Shown in pieces: positions 35,313 through 42,993 of a stretch of 64,000 bases of DNA (position 1 is its first letter; each line of letters begins with the position of its first letter). Source of the stretch: JBARDN01 sp963755705 (lineage in GTDB: Bacteria; Desulfobacterota; Binatia; Binatales; Binataceae). The notes beneath the pieces are model-generated. The model was not told the DNA's origin. It made no database searches and saw only the letters and a list, made by a program, of their open reading frames with translations. The DNA is taken from positions 310,001 to 374,000 of the forward strand of contig CAVWKW010000003.1 in the NCBI GenBank assembly GCA_963755705.1. Reading direction: 5' to 3'. The translations under genes and the position numbers were made by a program.

Positions 35313-36479
35313 TCATAGGACCATCTCCGGTTTCGTGGTTCCGAGCAGCATTCCGCCGACCGCTCTTGCGAGCGGATCGGTCTGCAAGTAGGCGTGTCCC
35401 AGCGCGGCTTGCACATCCTGGAACCGGCGCAGGAGCGGATGCTCCAGAAAGATCGTGCGGCCGCTCGCCGTTCGGAACAGATCTCCGACCGCCTTCCCGA
35501 CCAGCTCGCAGCCCCGATTCATGTTCCAGCGCATCTGCGCGCGCAGTTGCATCGAGGCGGGCTCGCGCGCCTCGGCCATCTGCCACAACTCGATTGCGTC
35601 GGCGCGCATCCGCGCGACGGATGCGTCGAGATACCAGACCGCCTCGGCAAGCCGTTGCTGAACAATCGCGTCGTCCGCGGCCCTGCCGCCTGAATTGAGC
35701 TTGCGGTCGCGCGAGGCTGCCGTCCACGCCTCGACAAATCCCCGGGCGGAGCCGAGCGCCGAGGCCGCCAGCGCCATGTTGAATACCACCGACCACGGCA
35801 GTCGGTAGAGCGGCCCCGGATTCGCCTCTTGCCCGGGCAGCGGCGCGTTGATCGCGTAGTCGAGATGCGACTGCGTCCGGTAATCGGGAACAAACGTCTC
35901 TTCGACGACGATATCCTTGCTGCCGGTCCCCTTAAGACCGGCAACATGCCAGTTGTCTTCGATTCGGTATTGATCGCGCATCAGGAGGAATGATCGAAAA
36001 TCGCGAACCTGATTTCCCGCGATCTCGCGCGCTCCGCAGATCGCGCCCAGCATCACGCCGCGGCAGTGATCGCATCCCGACGAGAAAGACCAGCGTCCCG
36101 ATATCTTGTATCCGCCCGCAGCCTTTTCGGCCTTACCGGTCGGATTGTATGACGACGAGTGCATCGTCGTCGGGTCCGTGCCCCACATCTCCTGCTGCGC
36201 CTTGTCCGAGAAGAGCGCGAGCTGCCACGGATGCACCCCGATCACGCCGGCGACCCATCCAGCCGACGGTGACGCTCGTGAGAGCTCGATCGCCGCATCG
36301 ACGAATTCGGCCAGGGAGACTTCGCCGCCGCCAAAGCGAGCCGGCTGCAACGCCCGCAGAAACCCGCCGTCCAGCAGAAGCTTCCACGTCGGGTCGCTGA
36401 GCCGCCGCATCCCGTCGTCCTCGGCCGCATTAGCCGCAAGCCGCGATGCGTCCCGCCGCGCTGCTTCAACCACGCTCAT
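35313..36479 (-). CDS. Acyl-CoA-dehydrogenase-fold flavin monooxygenase (HsaA-like, group D)
   Basis: The protein has about 388 residues and an acyl-CoA dehydrogenase fold. Features are LQPARFGGGEVSLAEF, SPSAGWVAGVIGVH, SGRWSFSSGCDHC, WHVAGLKGTGSKDIVVEETFVP and the C-terminal GRTIFLEHPLLRRFQDVQAALGHA, all as in HsaA and 4-hydroxyphenylacetate-type monooxygenase oxygenase parts. It lacks a dehydrogenase catalytic Glu context. Such enzymes use FMNH2 or FADH2 from a separate reductase to hydroxylate aromatics. No reductase is seen nearby. The start was set at ATG 36479 with GGAGATC upstream. It lies 22 bp downstream of the broken S9 peptidase gene. Confidence 0.82.
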   Translation of the reverse strand: MSVVEAARRDASRLAANAAEDDGMRRLSDPTWKLLLDGGFLRALQPARFGGGEVSLAEFVDAAIELSRASPSAGWVAGVIGVHPWQLALFSDKAQQEMWGTDPTTMHSSSYNPTGKAEKAAGGYKISGRWSFSSGCDHCRGVMLGAICGAREIAGNQVRDFRSFLLMRDQYRIEDNWHVAGLKGTGSKDIVVEETFVPDYRTQSHLDYAINAPLPGQEANPGPLYRLPWSVVFNMALAASALGSARGFVEAWTAASRDRKLNSGGRAADDAIVQQRLAEAVWYLDASVARMRADAIELWQMAEAREPASMQLRAQMRWNMNRGCELVGKAVGDLFRTASGRTIFLEHPLLRRFQDVQAALGHAYLQTDPLARAVGGMLLGTTKPEMVL

Positions 36480-36501
36480 CGTCAATGATCTCCTATATCC
36501 T

Positions 36502-36907
36502 CTATATCCTCGGCCGGATCTCTCTCACAATCGCCGACGAGCCCTCGATCCTATCGCCTTGCATCGGCTCATAGCGTCCGCCCAGATGTTCGGCGAGGAA
36601 TCTCTCCACGCGCGCCATGAAGTCGATCCTGTTGGGTGTCTGAATGAAGCCGTGGCCTTCGTCGGGATAAAGCACGTACGTTGCGGTGCCGCCGTTCTTC
36701 TCGATTGCAGCCACGATTTGCTCGGATTCAGCCTGCTTGACGATCGTCGTCCGTGCCGAGGGTACGCACCCAGATTTGGAGAGCGCCGCGATCATCCGGT
36801 GCAAGGTAGGCGATGCGTGTACCGTCCGGCGAGATCGTCGGCTGCCATCGCTTGGGATTTCCGAGCAACACCTCGCGCGGAATGAGCGGAGGCATTCCAG
36901 CGGCCAT
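36502..36907 (-). pseudogene. S9 family peptidase (prolyl oligopeptidase type) with a large internal deletion
   Basis: ATG 36907 follows a strong ribosome site (GGAGG) and starts a good S9 N-terminus: LIPREVLLGNPKRW, ISPDGTRIAYLAPDD, LQIWVRTLGTDDDRQ. At about 36750 the reading frame meets the far C-terminus of the same family in another frame: VKQAESEQIVAAIEKNGG, VLYPDEGHGF and FLAEHLGGRYEP. The propeller and catalytic Ser region between them (several hundred residues) are gone and the two ends are out of frame. The sequence CGTCAAG at the junction could be the microhomology used. The gene is therefore non-functional, unless the assembly is wrong here. Confidence 0.8.
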
Positions 36908-36936
36908 ATGCGAAACCTCCTCGAGCGCGCGCGATG

Positions 36937-37413
36937 TTATCCCAAGGGGGCGCGCGAGATCGAGGAGGCTACTTGAATCTGACGCTGATCGCCGAGTCTT
37001 AGAAGCCGCCCATCGCGCGAACGTTCGGGAATGAGTAATTCGTGAATCCGTCCGCGTAATAATAATAATAATAATAAGGATACGGGCTGATACTGATAGG
37101 CCGAGTCGCCGTAATACGCCGGATTCGGATCGCATCGGTATCCGTCCTTGTCGCAGTACATCAGTGGGCCGTTTTCACCCTTGAGCACTCGCTGCGCACG
37201 CGCCTCGATACTCGGCGACTGCGCCGGCGGTATCGCCGGCGCGTCTGAACCGTAGGCGAAGTGATGAGGTTCGAGGCTCGACGCGTAGGCCTGCACCGAC
37301 TCGGCGTTGTTCGGATTCTGGGCGAAAGAGGTGGCAGGAAGCGATAACGCAGCGATCGCGCACATCCCGGCGACCGCGCTTAAGACTCGTTTGGGTGTTG
37401 ATGAAGATGACAT
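36937..37413 (-). CDS. Small secreted protein with Tyr-repeat end and apparent frameshift
   Basis: ATG 37413 has GGAGG eight bases upstream. An export signal (about residues 1-30, ending SFAQ) is followed by AESVQAYASSLEPHHF and LKGENGPLMYCDKDGYRCDPN. In the open frame the end becomes a Leu-rich, basic and unnatural tail. One base shift just before the TAA microsatellite gives YPYYYYYYYADGF and ends NVRAMGGF at 36998, which looks more like a real C-terminus. So the gene may carry a one-base insertion near 37080. Function is unknown. No close family was recognised. Confidence 0.5.
   Translation of the reverse strand: MSSSSTPKRVLSAVAGMCAIAALSLPATSFAQNPNNAESVQAYASSLEPHHFAYGSDAPAIPPAQSPSIEARAQRVLKGENGPLMYCDKDGYRCDPNPAYYGDSAYQYQPVSLLLLLLLRGRIHELLIPERSRDGRLLRLGDQRQIQVASSISRAPLG
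37057..37077. repeat. TAA trinucleotide microsatellite (7 units)
   Basis: Seven tandem TAA units on the plus strand (TTA on the minus strand) lie inside the small secreted-protein gene. Depending on frame they encode Leu or Tyr runs. As the unit is three bases, copy-number change would alter length, not frame. Confidence 0.9.
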
Positions 37414-37595
37414 CACGAGTACCTCCATGAGGTTCGTAATTAAGAAGAGCATCGCACGTGCCAGAGCGGAAAAGTGCCCAGATGAGCCAGACTTTCGAGC
37501 GCGTTTCGCTGATTCGGTGGTAATGGACCCGGTAAGAAATGCCGGGTCGGAGATATTTCGATCTCCGGCCCCGGCTAATATCAATCAGGAAAATC

Positions 37596-39701
37596 TTAGT
37601 GCTGGAAGGCGCCTAGGTTGACCGGACTCGCGGGACGTTCCGTGCCCATGATGTCGGTTGACGGCACACCGTAGGCGGTCGTGCCCGCACCGATTGCGGG
37701 GCTCACCGTCTGCAGCATGAAACTGATTGCCGGATTTACCAGCATCGGATTCTTTCCAGAGAGCTCCGCAGTTAGCGTGTCGCCCGTGCTTGCGATCGAA
37801 GCTGAGGAATCTCCGGTGGCGCCGTCGAAGGTCAGGTTGTTCGCAAACGTATTGTCCGAGCCGCCGCCGTCGAGAATCGCGCTGTTGGCGCTGTTCAGGC
37901 TTGGTGCAGCGACCAGGACATTGTTGGCTATCGTGTTTGCGTTGGAGTTCTCCAGCGAGACCTCGCCGCGCCAGGTGAAGGTATTGGTGGTGGCGGCGTA
38001 GTCATCCCAGCAGGTGTTGTTGAGAACCGTGACCGCGGTCGAATCGTACACTTTCACGCAGGCTCCGGTGTTCCCGTAGCCCACGTTGTTCTCAACCAAA
38101 ACCTTCGCGCTGTAATTGCTCGCGATGCCGCTGTCGATGATGATCCCGTTGCCGTCGGTCCCGCCCTGCGGATTCAGGTTCGAGTATGAGTAGTTGTTCG
38201 CGATCGTGATGTGGTATCCGGCCGCGTTGTCCGCCGCATCCGGCTCGTACACCGAGATCCCCGAGCCCGAGCCGGTCCAGGTCGATGCGTTGCCCGACGT
38301 GATGTTGTGTTCGATATCGATATAGTCGGCGTTATTGAGCTGGATCCCGCTGGCCGTGGCGTTGGTAACTTCGTTGCCGGTCAGTCTCAAATGCGCGCCG
38401 CCGCCGGAGGTGACGATTCCCCACATCCCGCCAGTTATCTCAAGGTTTTCGATCGCGATGTAGGATTGACCGTTGATATTCATCCCCATCGCGCTTGAAC
38501 CGCTCATGCTGATCGTGGCACCGAGCGCGGTCGGAGCCGCCAGCGTAATCCATCCACTCGCGGTTCCGGAGTTGTTGAAGGTAACGCCCGTCGTGTAGGT
38601 GCCGGTGGCGCACACGGTATCACCGGGCTGCGCCGCGTCAACGCCCTCCTGCAAGGTCAGGAACGGATGAGACGAAGTGCCAGGTCCTGAATTGCTTCCC
38701 GAGGGCGATACATAGAGCGTGCACGCTATCGAGGAGGATGGGGTCGCGGTCGGAGTTGCGGTCACCGTCGGCGTCGCTGTTTTCGTGGGCGATGCGGTAG
38801 CGGTCGGTGTGACGGTAGCTGTCGCAGTTCTGGTCGGAGTTGCGGTAACTGTGGGTGTCGCGGTTCGGGTCGGTGTCGCGGTGGCCGTTGCGGTTACTGT
38901 CGGAGTTGCAGTCGGGGTCCGCGTAGCCGTCTCGCTCGGCGTAGAGGTAGTGGTGGCGGTCTTTGTCGGCGTTGAGGTGGCGGTCGCCGTGGCGCTGACT
39001 GTAGATGTGCTGGTCGCGGTTCTGGTCGGAGTTGCTGTCACAGTTGGCGTCGCCGTAGTGGTCTGAGTCGGGGTCAGAGTAGGCGTAACGCTCGGGCTCA
39101 ATGTGGCTGTCGCGGTCGGATCCGGAGTCGGCGTCAAGGTCGGTGTCGTTACGGGAGTCTGGGTACTCTTTGGCGCCGGAGTCGGGGTCTGCCGCGGAGT
39201 CGGCGTGAAGCGCTGCTTCGGATCCAGGTTTCTAACCCTTCCGAACAACGACACTGCAACCGCAGGATTACTCGCGTCGCTCGCAATCGTCAGCGTACCC
39301 TGATGCGTTCCCGTCGGACTCGCGGTGAAGGTCACACTGACGACGCATCGCTGGCCGGGTTCCAACTGCCCTATGCAGGAGGTCGACGGAACGAATTCTC
39401 CATTCGAGGATGTGAGGTTGGAAATCGTGATCGGCTGGTTCTGCCGGCGGGTTCGCCGGTTATGCAGGGTGATATTTCCGGATTTGCGCTCGACAATCGC
39501 ACCCAACCGAACTACCTCGGTCGCGGAACGAACTTCGCGCGGGGAAACCTCGAGCGCAGCCGGGACGCTTGACCCAATCTGCGGCAGGGCTGCGATTGGT
39601 GACTGTCCCGCATATGCCGCGGTGGTTGCAAAAAGGGTTGCTAGAGTCGCGAGAAGCGCGGCGATAACGCCAAGACAACTTCGATTAGACTGGAAACTCA
39701 T
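37596..39701 (-). CDS. Secreted right-handed beta-helix protein with Thr/Pro linker
   Basis: The 701-residue protein has a signal peptide (1-31, ending AYA). Residues 45-155 form a choice-of-anchor/ASH-like immunoglobulin domain with GQLEPGQRCVVSVTF and HQGTLTIASDASNPAVAVSLFG. Residues 166-324 are a Thr/Pro-rich linker. From 326 a DUF1565/parallel beta-helix domain starts, YVSPSGSNSGPGTSSHPFLTLQ, and later NNTCWDD and NTIANNVLVA turns continue the helix to about residue 690. This domain type is found in polysaccharide lyases and surface proteins. The catalytic residues are not recognisable, so a binding role is equally possible. It is monocistronic. Confidence 0.8.
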   Translation of the reverse strand: MSFQSNRSCLGVIAALLATLATLFATTAAYAGQSPIAALPQIGSSVPAALEVSPREVRSATEVVRLGAIVERKSGNITLHNRRTRRQNQPITISNLTSSNGEFVPSTSCIGQLEPGQRCVVSVTFTASPTGTHQGTLTIASDASNPAVAVSLFGRVRNLDPKQRFTPTPRQTPTPAPKSTQTPVTTPTLTPTPDPTATATLSPSVTPTLTPTQTTTATPTVTATPTRTATSTSTVSATATATSTPTKTATTTSTPSETATRTPTATPTVTATATATPTRTATPTVTATPTRTATATVTPTATASPTKTATPTVTATPTATPSSSIACTLYVSPSGSNSGPGTSSHPFLTLQEGVDAAQPGDTVCATGTYTTGVTFNNSGTASGWITLAAPTALGATISMSGSSAMGMNINGQSYIAIENLEITGGMWGIVTSGGGAHLRLTGNEVTNATASGIQLNNADYIDIEHNITSGNASTWTGSGSGISVYEPDAADNAAGYHITIANNYSYSNLNPQGGTDGNGIIIDSGIASNYSAKVLVENNVGYGNTGACVKVYDSTAVTVLNNTCWDDYAATTNTFTWRGEVSLENSNANTIANNVLVAAPSLNSANSAILDGGGSDNTFANNLTFDGATGDSSASIASTGDTLTAELSGKNPMLVNPAISFMLQTVSPAIGAGTTAYGVPSTDIMGTERPASPVNLGAFQH
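38730..39206 (-). repeat. Degenerate Thr/Pro coding repeat (linker minisatellite)
   Basis: About 160 codons of the beta-helix protein are near-repeats of the form T-A-T-P-T-x-T-A-T. At DNA level they are degenerate repeats of ACnGTnACn-like blocks, on the minus strand. Long Thr/Pro stretches also occur, much shorter, in the lipoprotein at 11213 and the G8 protein. Confidence 0.75.
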
Positions 39702-40068
39702 TTCTCCGCTTGTGGCGGCCCCTTTCCGTGTCCGTGGCTGGCGTGCCGCCTTCGCTACAAAATGTAGCAGCAGTGCCGCGCTATCAGTGGGAGAGCGAGT
39801 TTCGTGCCGGATTCAATTCATCTTTTGCCTACAAGTTGTGTCATTATGGGGTCTCCTCTGAGACAATTTTTTCCACAAACTGTAGCAATATTGAGACCCG
39901 CCAAGGATCAATTTGCGCCGCTGCTCCTGCCTGTGACCCAGCGACTGTCCCACTCCGGGGACAGAGCTCCGCTCCATCCGGCACCGAAGCTCACGTTCCC
40001 ATGCCCCGGCGGCGCGCCCAGCCTCTGGCGACGCCAATGAAGCTTGTCCCGCAATGGAACCGGTGCCA

Positions 40069-40090
40069 GACCTAAGTGCCGTCTTAGGTC
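40069..40090. other. Inverted repeat in the 39702-40302 gap
   Basis: GACCTAAG and CTTAGGTC form perfect eight-base arms around TGCCGT. They lie in a 600-base gene-poor gap, partly AT-rich, between the beta-helix gene and the double-CxxC pair, and may be a regulator site or a hairpin in a leader. No gene or promoter is otherwise supported in this gap. Confidence 0.4.
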
Positions 40091-40302
40091 GCGTGGATGT
40101 TTGGGTTCCCGGTGTGGTAAGAGAAAGAAAAGCGTGGATCGGCGATCTCGTGACTCGCCTTGCGCTGTTGTATGAGGCGGGGATTTGCTATGTTGTGCCT
40201 AGTTTGTTCAAATAGGGTCGGTCCGACGCTCATGATTGGGGCAACACGGCGGATCGCTGACTACGACTCGTAATGTTCTGGAAGTTTGCAATGGAGAACA
40301 CG

Positions 40303-40587
40303 ATGGATCAGGGCAATTCTCAGGCGCACGATTATCTGATTATCAACCGCGTCCAGTTGTTGAGCGAATGCGGATGCAGCGCGTGCGGCGGCGGTTTCAG
40401 TCAAAGCCCGACCGGCGATAAGGCGCTGGTCGTGACGGTCGGAGAGGGCGGCAGAAGCTTTATCTTCTGCGGCGGATGCGGCGACAATATCATGGGGCGG
40501 ATTGCCTCTGACGACGTGCGCAAGCATTACATCTGGGATTGGGCAGTCCCGCTCAGAAACGGGCGTCCCGCAACCCAGAACTCCTAA
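40303..40587 (+). CDS. Double-CxxC protein of the unrecognised family, short form
   Basis: The 94-residue protein has two CxxC pairs, Cys25/Cys28 in CGCSACGGGF and Cys56/Cys59 in CGGCGDN, only about 30 residues apart, and ends HYIWDWAVPL. The second pair with following N-I-M and Y-x-WDW matches the longer paralogs at 10235 and 40611, which have an insert of 50 residues between the pairs. It looks like the minimal core of the family. ATG 40303 has GGAG six bases upstream; ATGs at 40273 and 40291 are alternatives. The next family member starts 24 bp downstream, so the two are probably cotranscribed. Function unknown. Confidence 0.6.
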   Translation: MDQGNSQAHDYLIINRVQLLSECGCSACGGGFSQSPTGDKALVVTVGEGGRSFIFCGGCGDNIMGRIASDDVRKHYIWDWAVPLRNGRPATQNS

Positions 40588-40610
40588 ACGAGCAAGTCCG
40601 CGCGGCCGCG

Positions 40611-41171
40611 ATGGACTCGATGAAGGGATGGCTCGCGATCGCTCCCATGGCGGGCTCTATCGCGCGCAGTTCCCGGCGCCGCGGCTATACCTGCTATCTG
40701 CTGGAACACGGACTGCAACTCGCGCAGCCGCGTTGCGCCGCGTGCGGAATCGAGTTCGATCCACCACGCCTGGTGGGCGAGCGCTTTCGGCTTGCGCTCC
40801 AGGTTTTTGACTCGCGTATGGGTCTCGAGGTTACGCCCACCACACGAATGTTAGTCGGCACCAAAGTGCTGATCTCGCGCGCCGGAGCGCCGCTCGGCCC
40901 GCTACTCGATCGTTCGATCACTTACGTCGGCGCCCGGGTGATGGTAGCTTCCGTGCGCTTTCGCCCCGGCCGCTATCTGCCGATTCTCATGTGCCGCACC
41001 TGCGGCCACAACGTCATGGCGCACCTGAACCTGGCCAGCGAAGCCAACTACACCTGGGATTGGATCGTGGAATTTCGTCCGCGCAAGCTGCTCTCGCGGC
41101 TCGGCTGCCGTCTCGGATTGCGTCAATCGGTTAGTTTTCCGAAGCTCCACATGCGCGCGATCACGAATTAG
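40611..41171 (+). CDS. Double-CxxC protein of the unrecognised family, middle form
   Basis: The protein has about 186 residues, with Cys42/Cys45 in CAACGIEF and Cys128/Cys131 in CRTCGHNVM. Between them are LVGERFRLAL, MLVGTKVLI, PLLDRSI and VGARVMV, which match the 10235 protein in order and spacing. The end has YTWDWIVEF like the short form. No membrane or export signal is seen. The start is ambiguous, with two nearby in-frame ATGs (40611, 40620) and a TTG that overlaps the upstream gene. The zinc-binding role is inferred from the CxxC spacing. No family name could be assigned. Confidence 0.6.
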   Translation: MDSMKGWLAIAPMAGSIARSSRRRGYTCYLLEHGLQLAQPRCAACGIEFDPPRLVGERFRLALQVFDSRMGLEVTPTTRMLVGTKVLISRAGAPLGPLLDRSITYVGARVMVASVRFRPGRYLPILMCRTCGHNVMAHLNLASEANYTWDWIVEFRPRKLLSRLGCRLGLRQSVSFPKLHMRAITN

Positions 41172-41336
41172 CATCCAGCGGCGACCTGATCGGCAGGCGC
41201 TTCGCGCAATCCATTCTTATTTCACTCGTAAGTACCTTTGACATTCCTCGAATGCTGGACTAATAGTTGCCGTCCGGTCAGTCCGGAAATGGGGATGGCG
41301 AATCTGCAGTCGCGGGCAGGGAGGCCAAATCAACAA

Positions 41337-41364
41337 GTTCTCTTGAAGGAGAACGGAGGTTCTT
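41337..41364 (+). promoter_or_regulatory. Leader hairpin and ribosome site of the first DUF1329 gene
   Basis: GTTCTC (41337-41342) pairs with GAGAAC (41349-41354) around TTGAAG, directly followed by the ribosome site GGAGG (41355-41359) and ATG at 41365. The same arrangement precedes the second DUF1329 gene. A stem ending next to the ribosome site may tune translation. Confidence 0.5.
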
Positions 41365-42675
41365 ATGTTCGTGGGGACTCGCACATGGGGAACTGCACTG
41401 CTGAGCGCCGCGGCCTCAGTGATGCTCGCAACAATGGTGGCCGCGCCGGCGACCGCTCAGGTCAAGCCGGGCGATTACATCACAGCGGACCAGGGGGCAA
41501 AGGTCCGCAGTCTCGTCTCACCAGGCGTGCTTTATAAGGTCGATCACGGGATGACGATGAAAATCGTTCCGACCGAGCGGATCGACTGGCCGCCACCTTA
41601 CAAAGACGCGACCGAGAAATACTCCGCCCAGGTCGATCTGTCGGCCGATCATCGCTCGCTGGTCGGCTACGTCGCGGGACAGCCGTTCCCGCTGATCGAC
41701 GCCAATGATCCGTACGTCGCGACCAAGATCGCGTGGAACAACGTGTTCCGTCCGATCAACAGCGACGACTACGACCTGCGCTATTTCGATTGCGATACCG
41801 TCTATACGGGGCTCAACAAGCCATTCTTCGAAATCGCGTACGGACAACTCGGACATTATGCGGGCTACGATGAAGTCGGACGCACCGAGGTCGAGCCGCT
41901 GCCGACCGATCCGGACTTCAAGAAGACCGGACGGCTGTGGATGTTCTTTCTCGGACCAGAGCTCGCTCCGGTTGACGCCCGCGGCACCAGCTTGCTGCGC
42001 TGGCGCTACGCCGATCCGCGTCACGGAGACGACACGTGGACCTGGGAGACAGGGTCTCGCCGCGTGCGCCGTTTGAATGAAGCGATCAATTCCTCGGCAA
42101 CGGGGTCGCAGACCTTCGATCCCGATCACTATTCAGGCTTCAATCCGAAGACCGAGGAATACGACTACAAGTTTATCGGAGAGAAGCAGATGCTCGCGTG
42201 CGTGCGCGCCGAGCATTCGCCCGAAGTGCGCTGCCCCACCGACGGTGGCGGAAGCGCGTGCCCCGAGGTCTGGGAGATGCGCCACATGTACGTGATCGAA
42301 GCGCTGCCCCGCAAAGTCAACAACGCCGCCGCGCTCGATTCCCGCACCGTCATCTACGAAGACTCGGAAATGTGGTTCCAGCCGTATATCGATACCTATG
42401 ACCGCGCGGGCCAGTTGTGGCGCAACCATATCTACTGGTCGGCGTTCCGGGATCGTCCTGTCCCCGACGCGAGGGTTGCGATCTATCCGTACAAGCGCGA
42501 GTTCGTGGTCGGCGCGGCCTCGACCGACGTGCAATCCTCGATGGTGACGATGTGCTATCTGCCCGGAATGGAAACGCCGGAGCGCGAATGCTGGTACATC
42601 AACATGGGCGCAGTGGACAAGAGCTTCTTCACCCAGGAAGCAATGGTGAGACAGGCGGTCAGCGGAGGCCGCTAA
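41365..42675 (+). CDS. DUF1329 family exported protein, copy 1
   Basis: The 436-residue protein has a signal peptide (about 1-31, ending ATAQ). The DUF1329 body contains PPPYKDATEKYSAQV, YVAGQPFPLIDANDP, FRPINSDDYDLRYFD, GRTEVEPLPTDPDFK and the end region RDRPVPDARVAIYPYKREF, ECWYINMGAVDK. DUF1329 proteins resemble LolA-like lipoprotein-sorting folds and are usually found with lipid or RND export systems. No transporter is nearby here. The gene ends in a clear intrinsic terminator at 42714. A close paralog follows 318 bp downstream, with a shared leader. Confidence 0.88.
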   Translation: MFVGTRTWGTALLSAAASVMLATMVAAPATAQVKPGDYITADQGAKVRSLVSPGVLYKVDHGMTMKIVPTERIDWPPPYKDATEKYSAQVDLSADHRSLVGYVAGQPFPLIDANDPYVATKIAWNNVFRPINSDDYDLRYFDCDTVYTGLNKPFFEIAYGQLGHYAGYDEVGRTEVEPLPTDPDFKKTGRLWMFFLGPELAPVDARGTSLLRWRYADPRHGDDTWTWETGSRRVRRLNEAINSSATGSQTFDPDHYSGFNPKTEEYDYKFIGEKQMLACVRAEHSPEVRCPTDGGGSACPEVWEMRHMYVIEALPRKVNNAAALDSRTVIYEDSEMWFQPYIDTYDRAGQLWRNHIYWSAFRDRPVPDARVAIYPYKREFVVGAASTDVQSSMVTMCYLPGMETPERECWYINMGAVDKSFFTQEAMVRQAVSGGR

Positions 42676-42713
42676 GCGTCCACCGCAACTCGCCCAAAGC
42701 CTGACTCAAAACC

Positions 42714-42743
42714 GGCGGGATCACTCGATCCCGCCGTTTTTTT
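42714..42743 (+). terminator. Intrinsic terminator of DUF1329 copy 1
   Basis: GGCGGGATC and GATCCCGCC form a nine-base stem with loop ACTC, followed by GTTTTTTT, 38 bp after the stop codon. This is a textbook Rho-independent terminator, so the two DUF1329 genes are transcribed separately. The remaining gap to 42966 shows no gene. Confidence 0.9.
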
Positions 42744-42966
42744 CCGCACCGTCACCGTCATTGTTCGTCTACGGCGCCCGGAGTCTGGCAGCCCTCGTTA
42801 ACCAATGACGGATTGGTTCCCGCGGTTACCGACATCCTGTCAGATGGCGCGAATTCTTTTGACACGCTCTGATTGCTATTCTTATACTGGTCTGTTTGTA
42901 AGATCTGAACACTCTCCACCTAACGGCAGTCCTGAAGTTGCGGGCAGGAATGCCAATCGAACGAAA

Positions 42967-42993
42967 GTTCTCTGGTAGGGGAACGGAGGTTTT
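42967..42993 (+). promoter_or_regulatory. Leader hairpin and ribosome site of the second DUF1329 gene
   Basis: GTTCTC (42967-42972) pairs with GGGAAC (42979-42984), using one G-U pair, around TGGTAG. GGAGG (42985-42989) and ATG 42994 follow. Stem and spacing are as in copy 1, although loop bases differ, and about 25 bases of leader further upstream are also similar. Confidence 0.5.

Noticed and set aside
37057..37077. TAA repeat as a phase-variation switch
   Set aside because: The unit is three bases, so copy changes keep the frame; the nearby frame problem is a separate single-base event.
38719..39066. Plus-strand open frame rich in Val/Gly/Ala repeats
   Set aside because: It is the complement of the Thr/Pro linker of the beta-helix gene, and the repeats alone keep it open.
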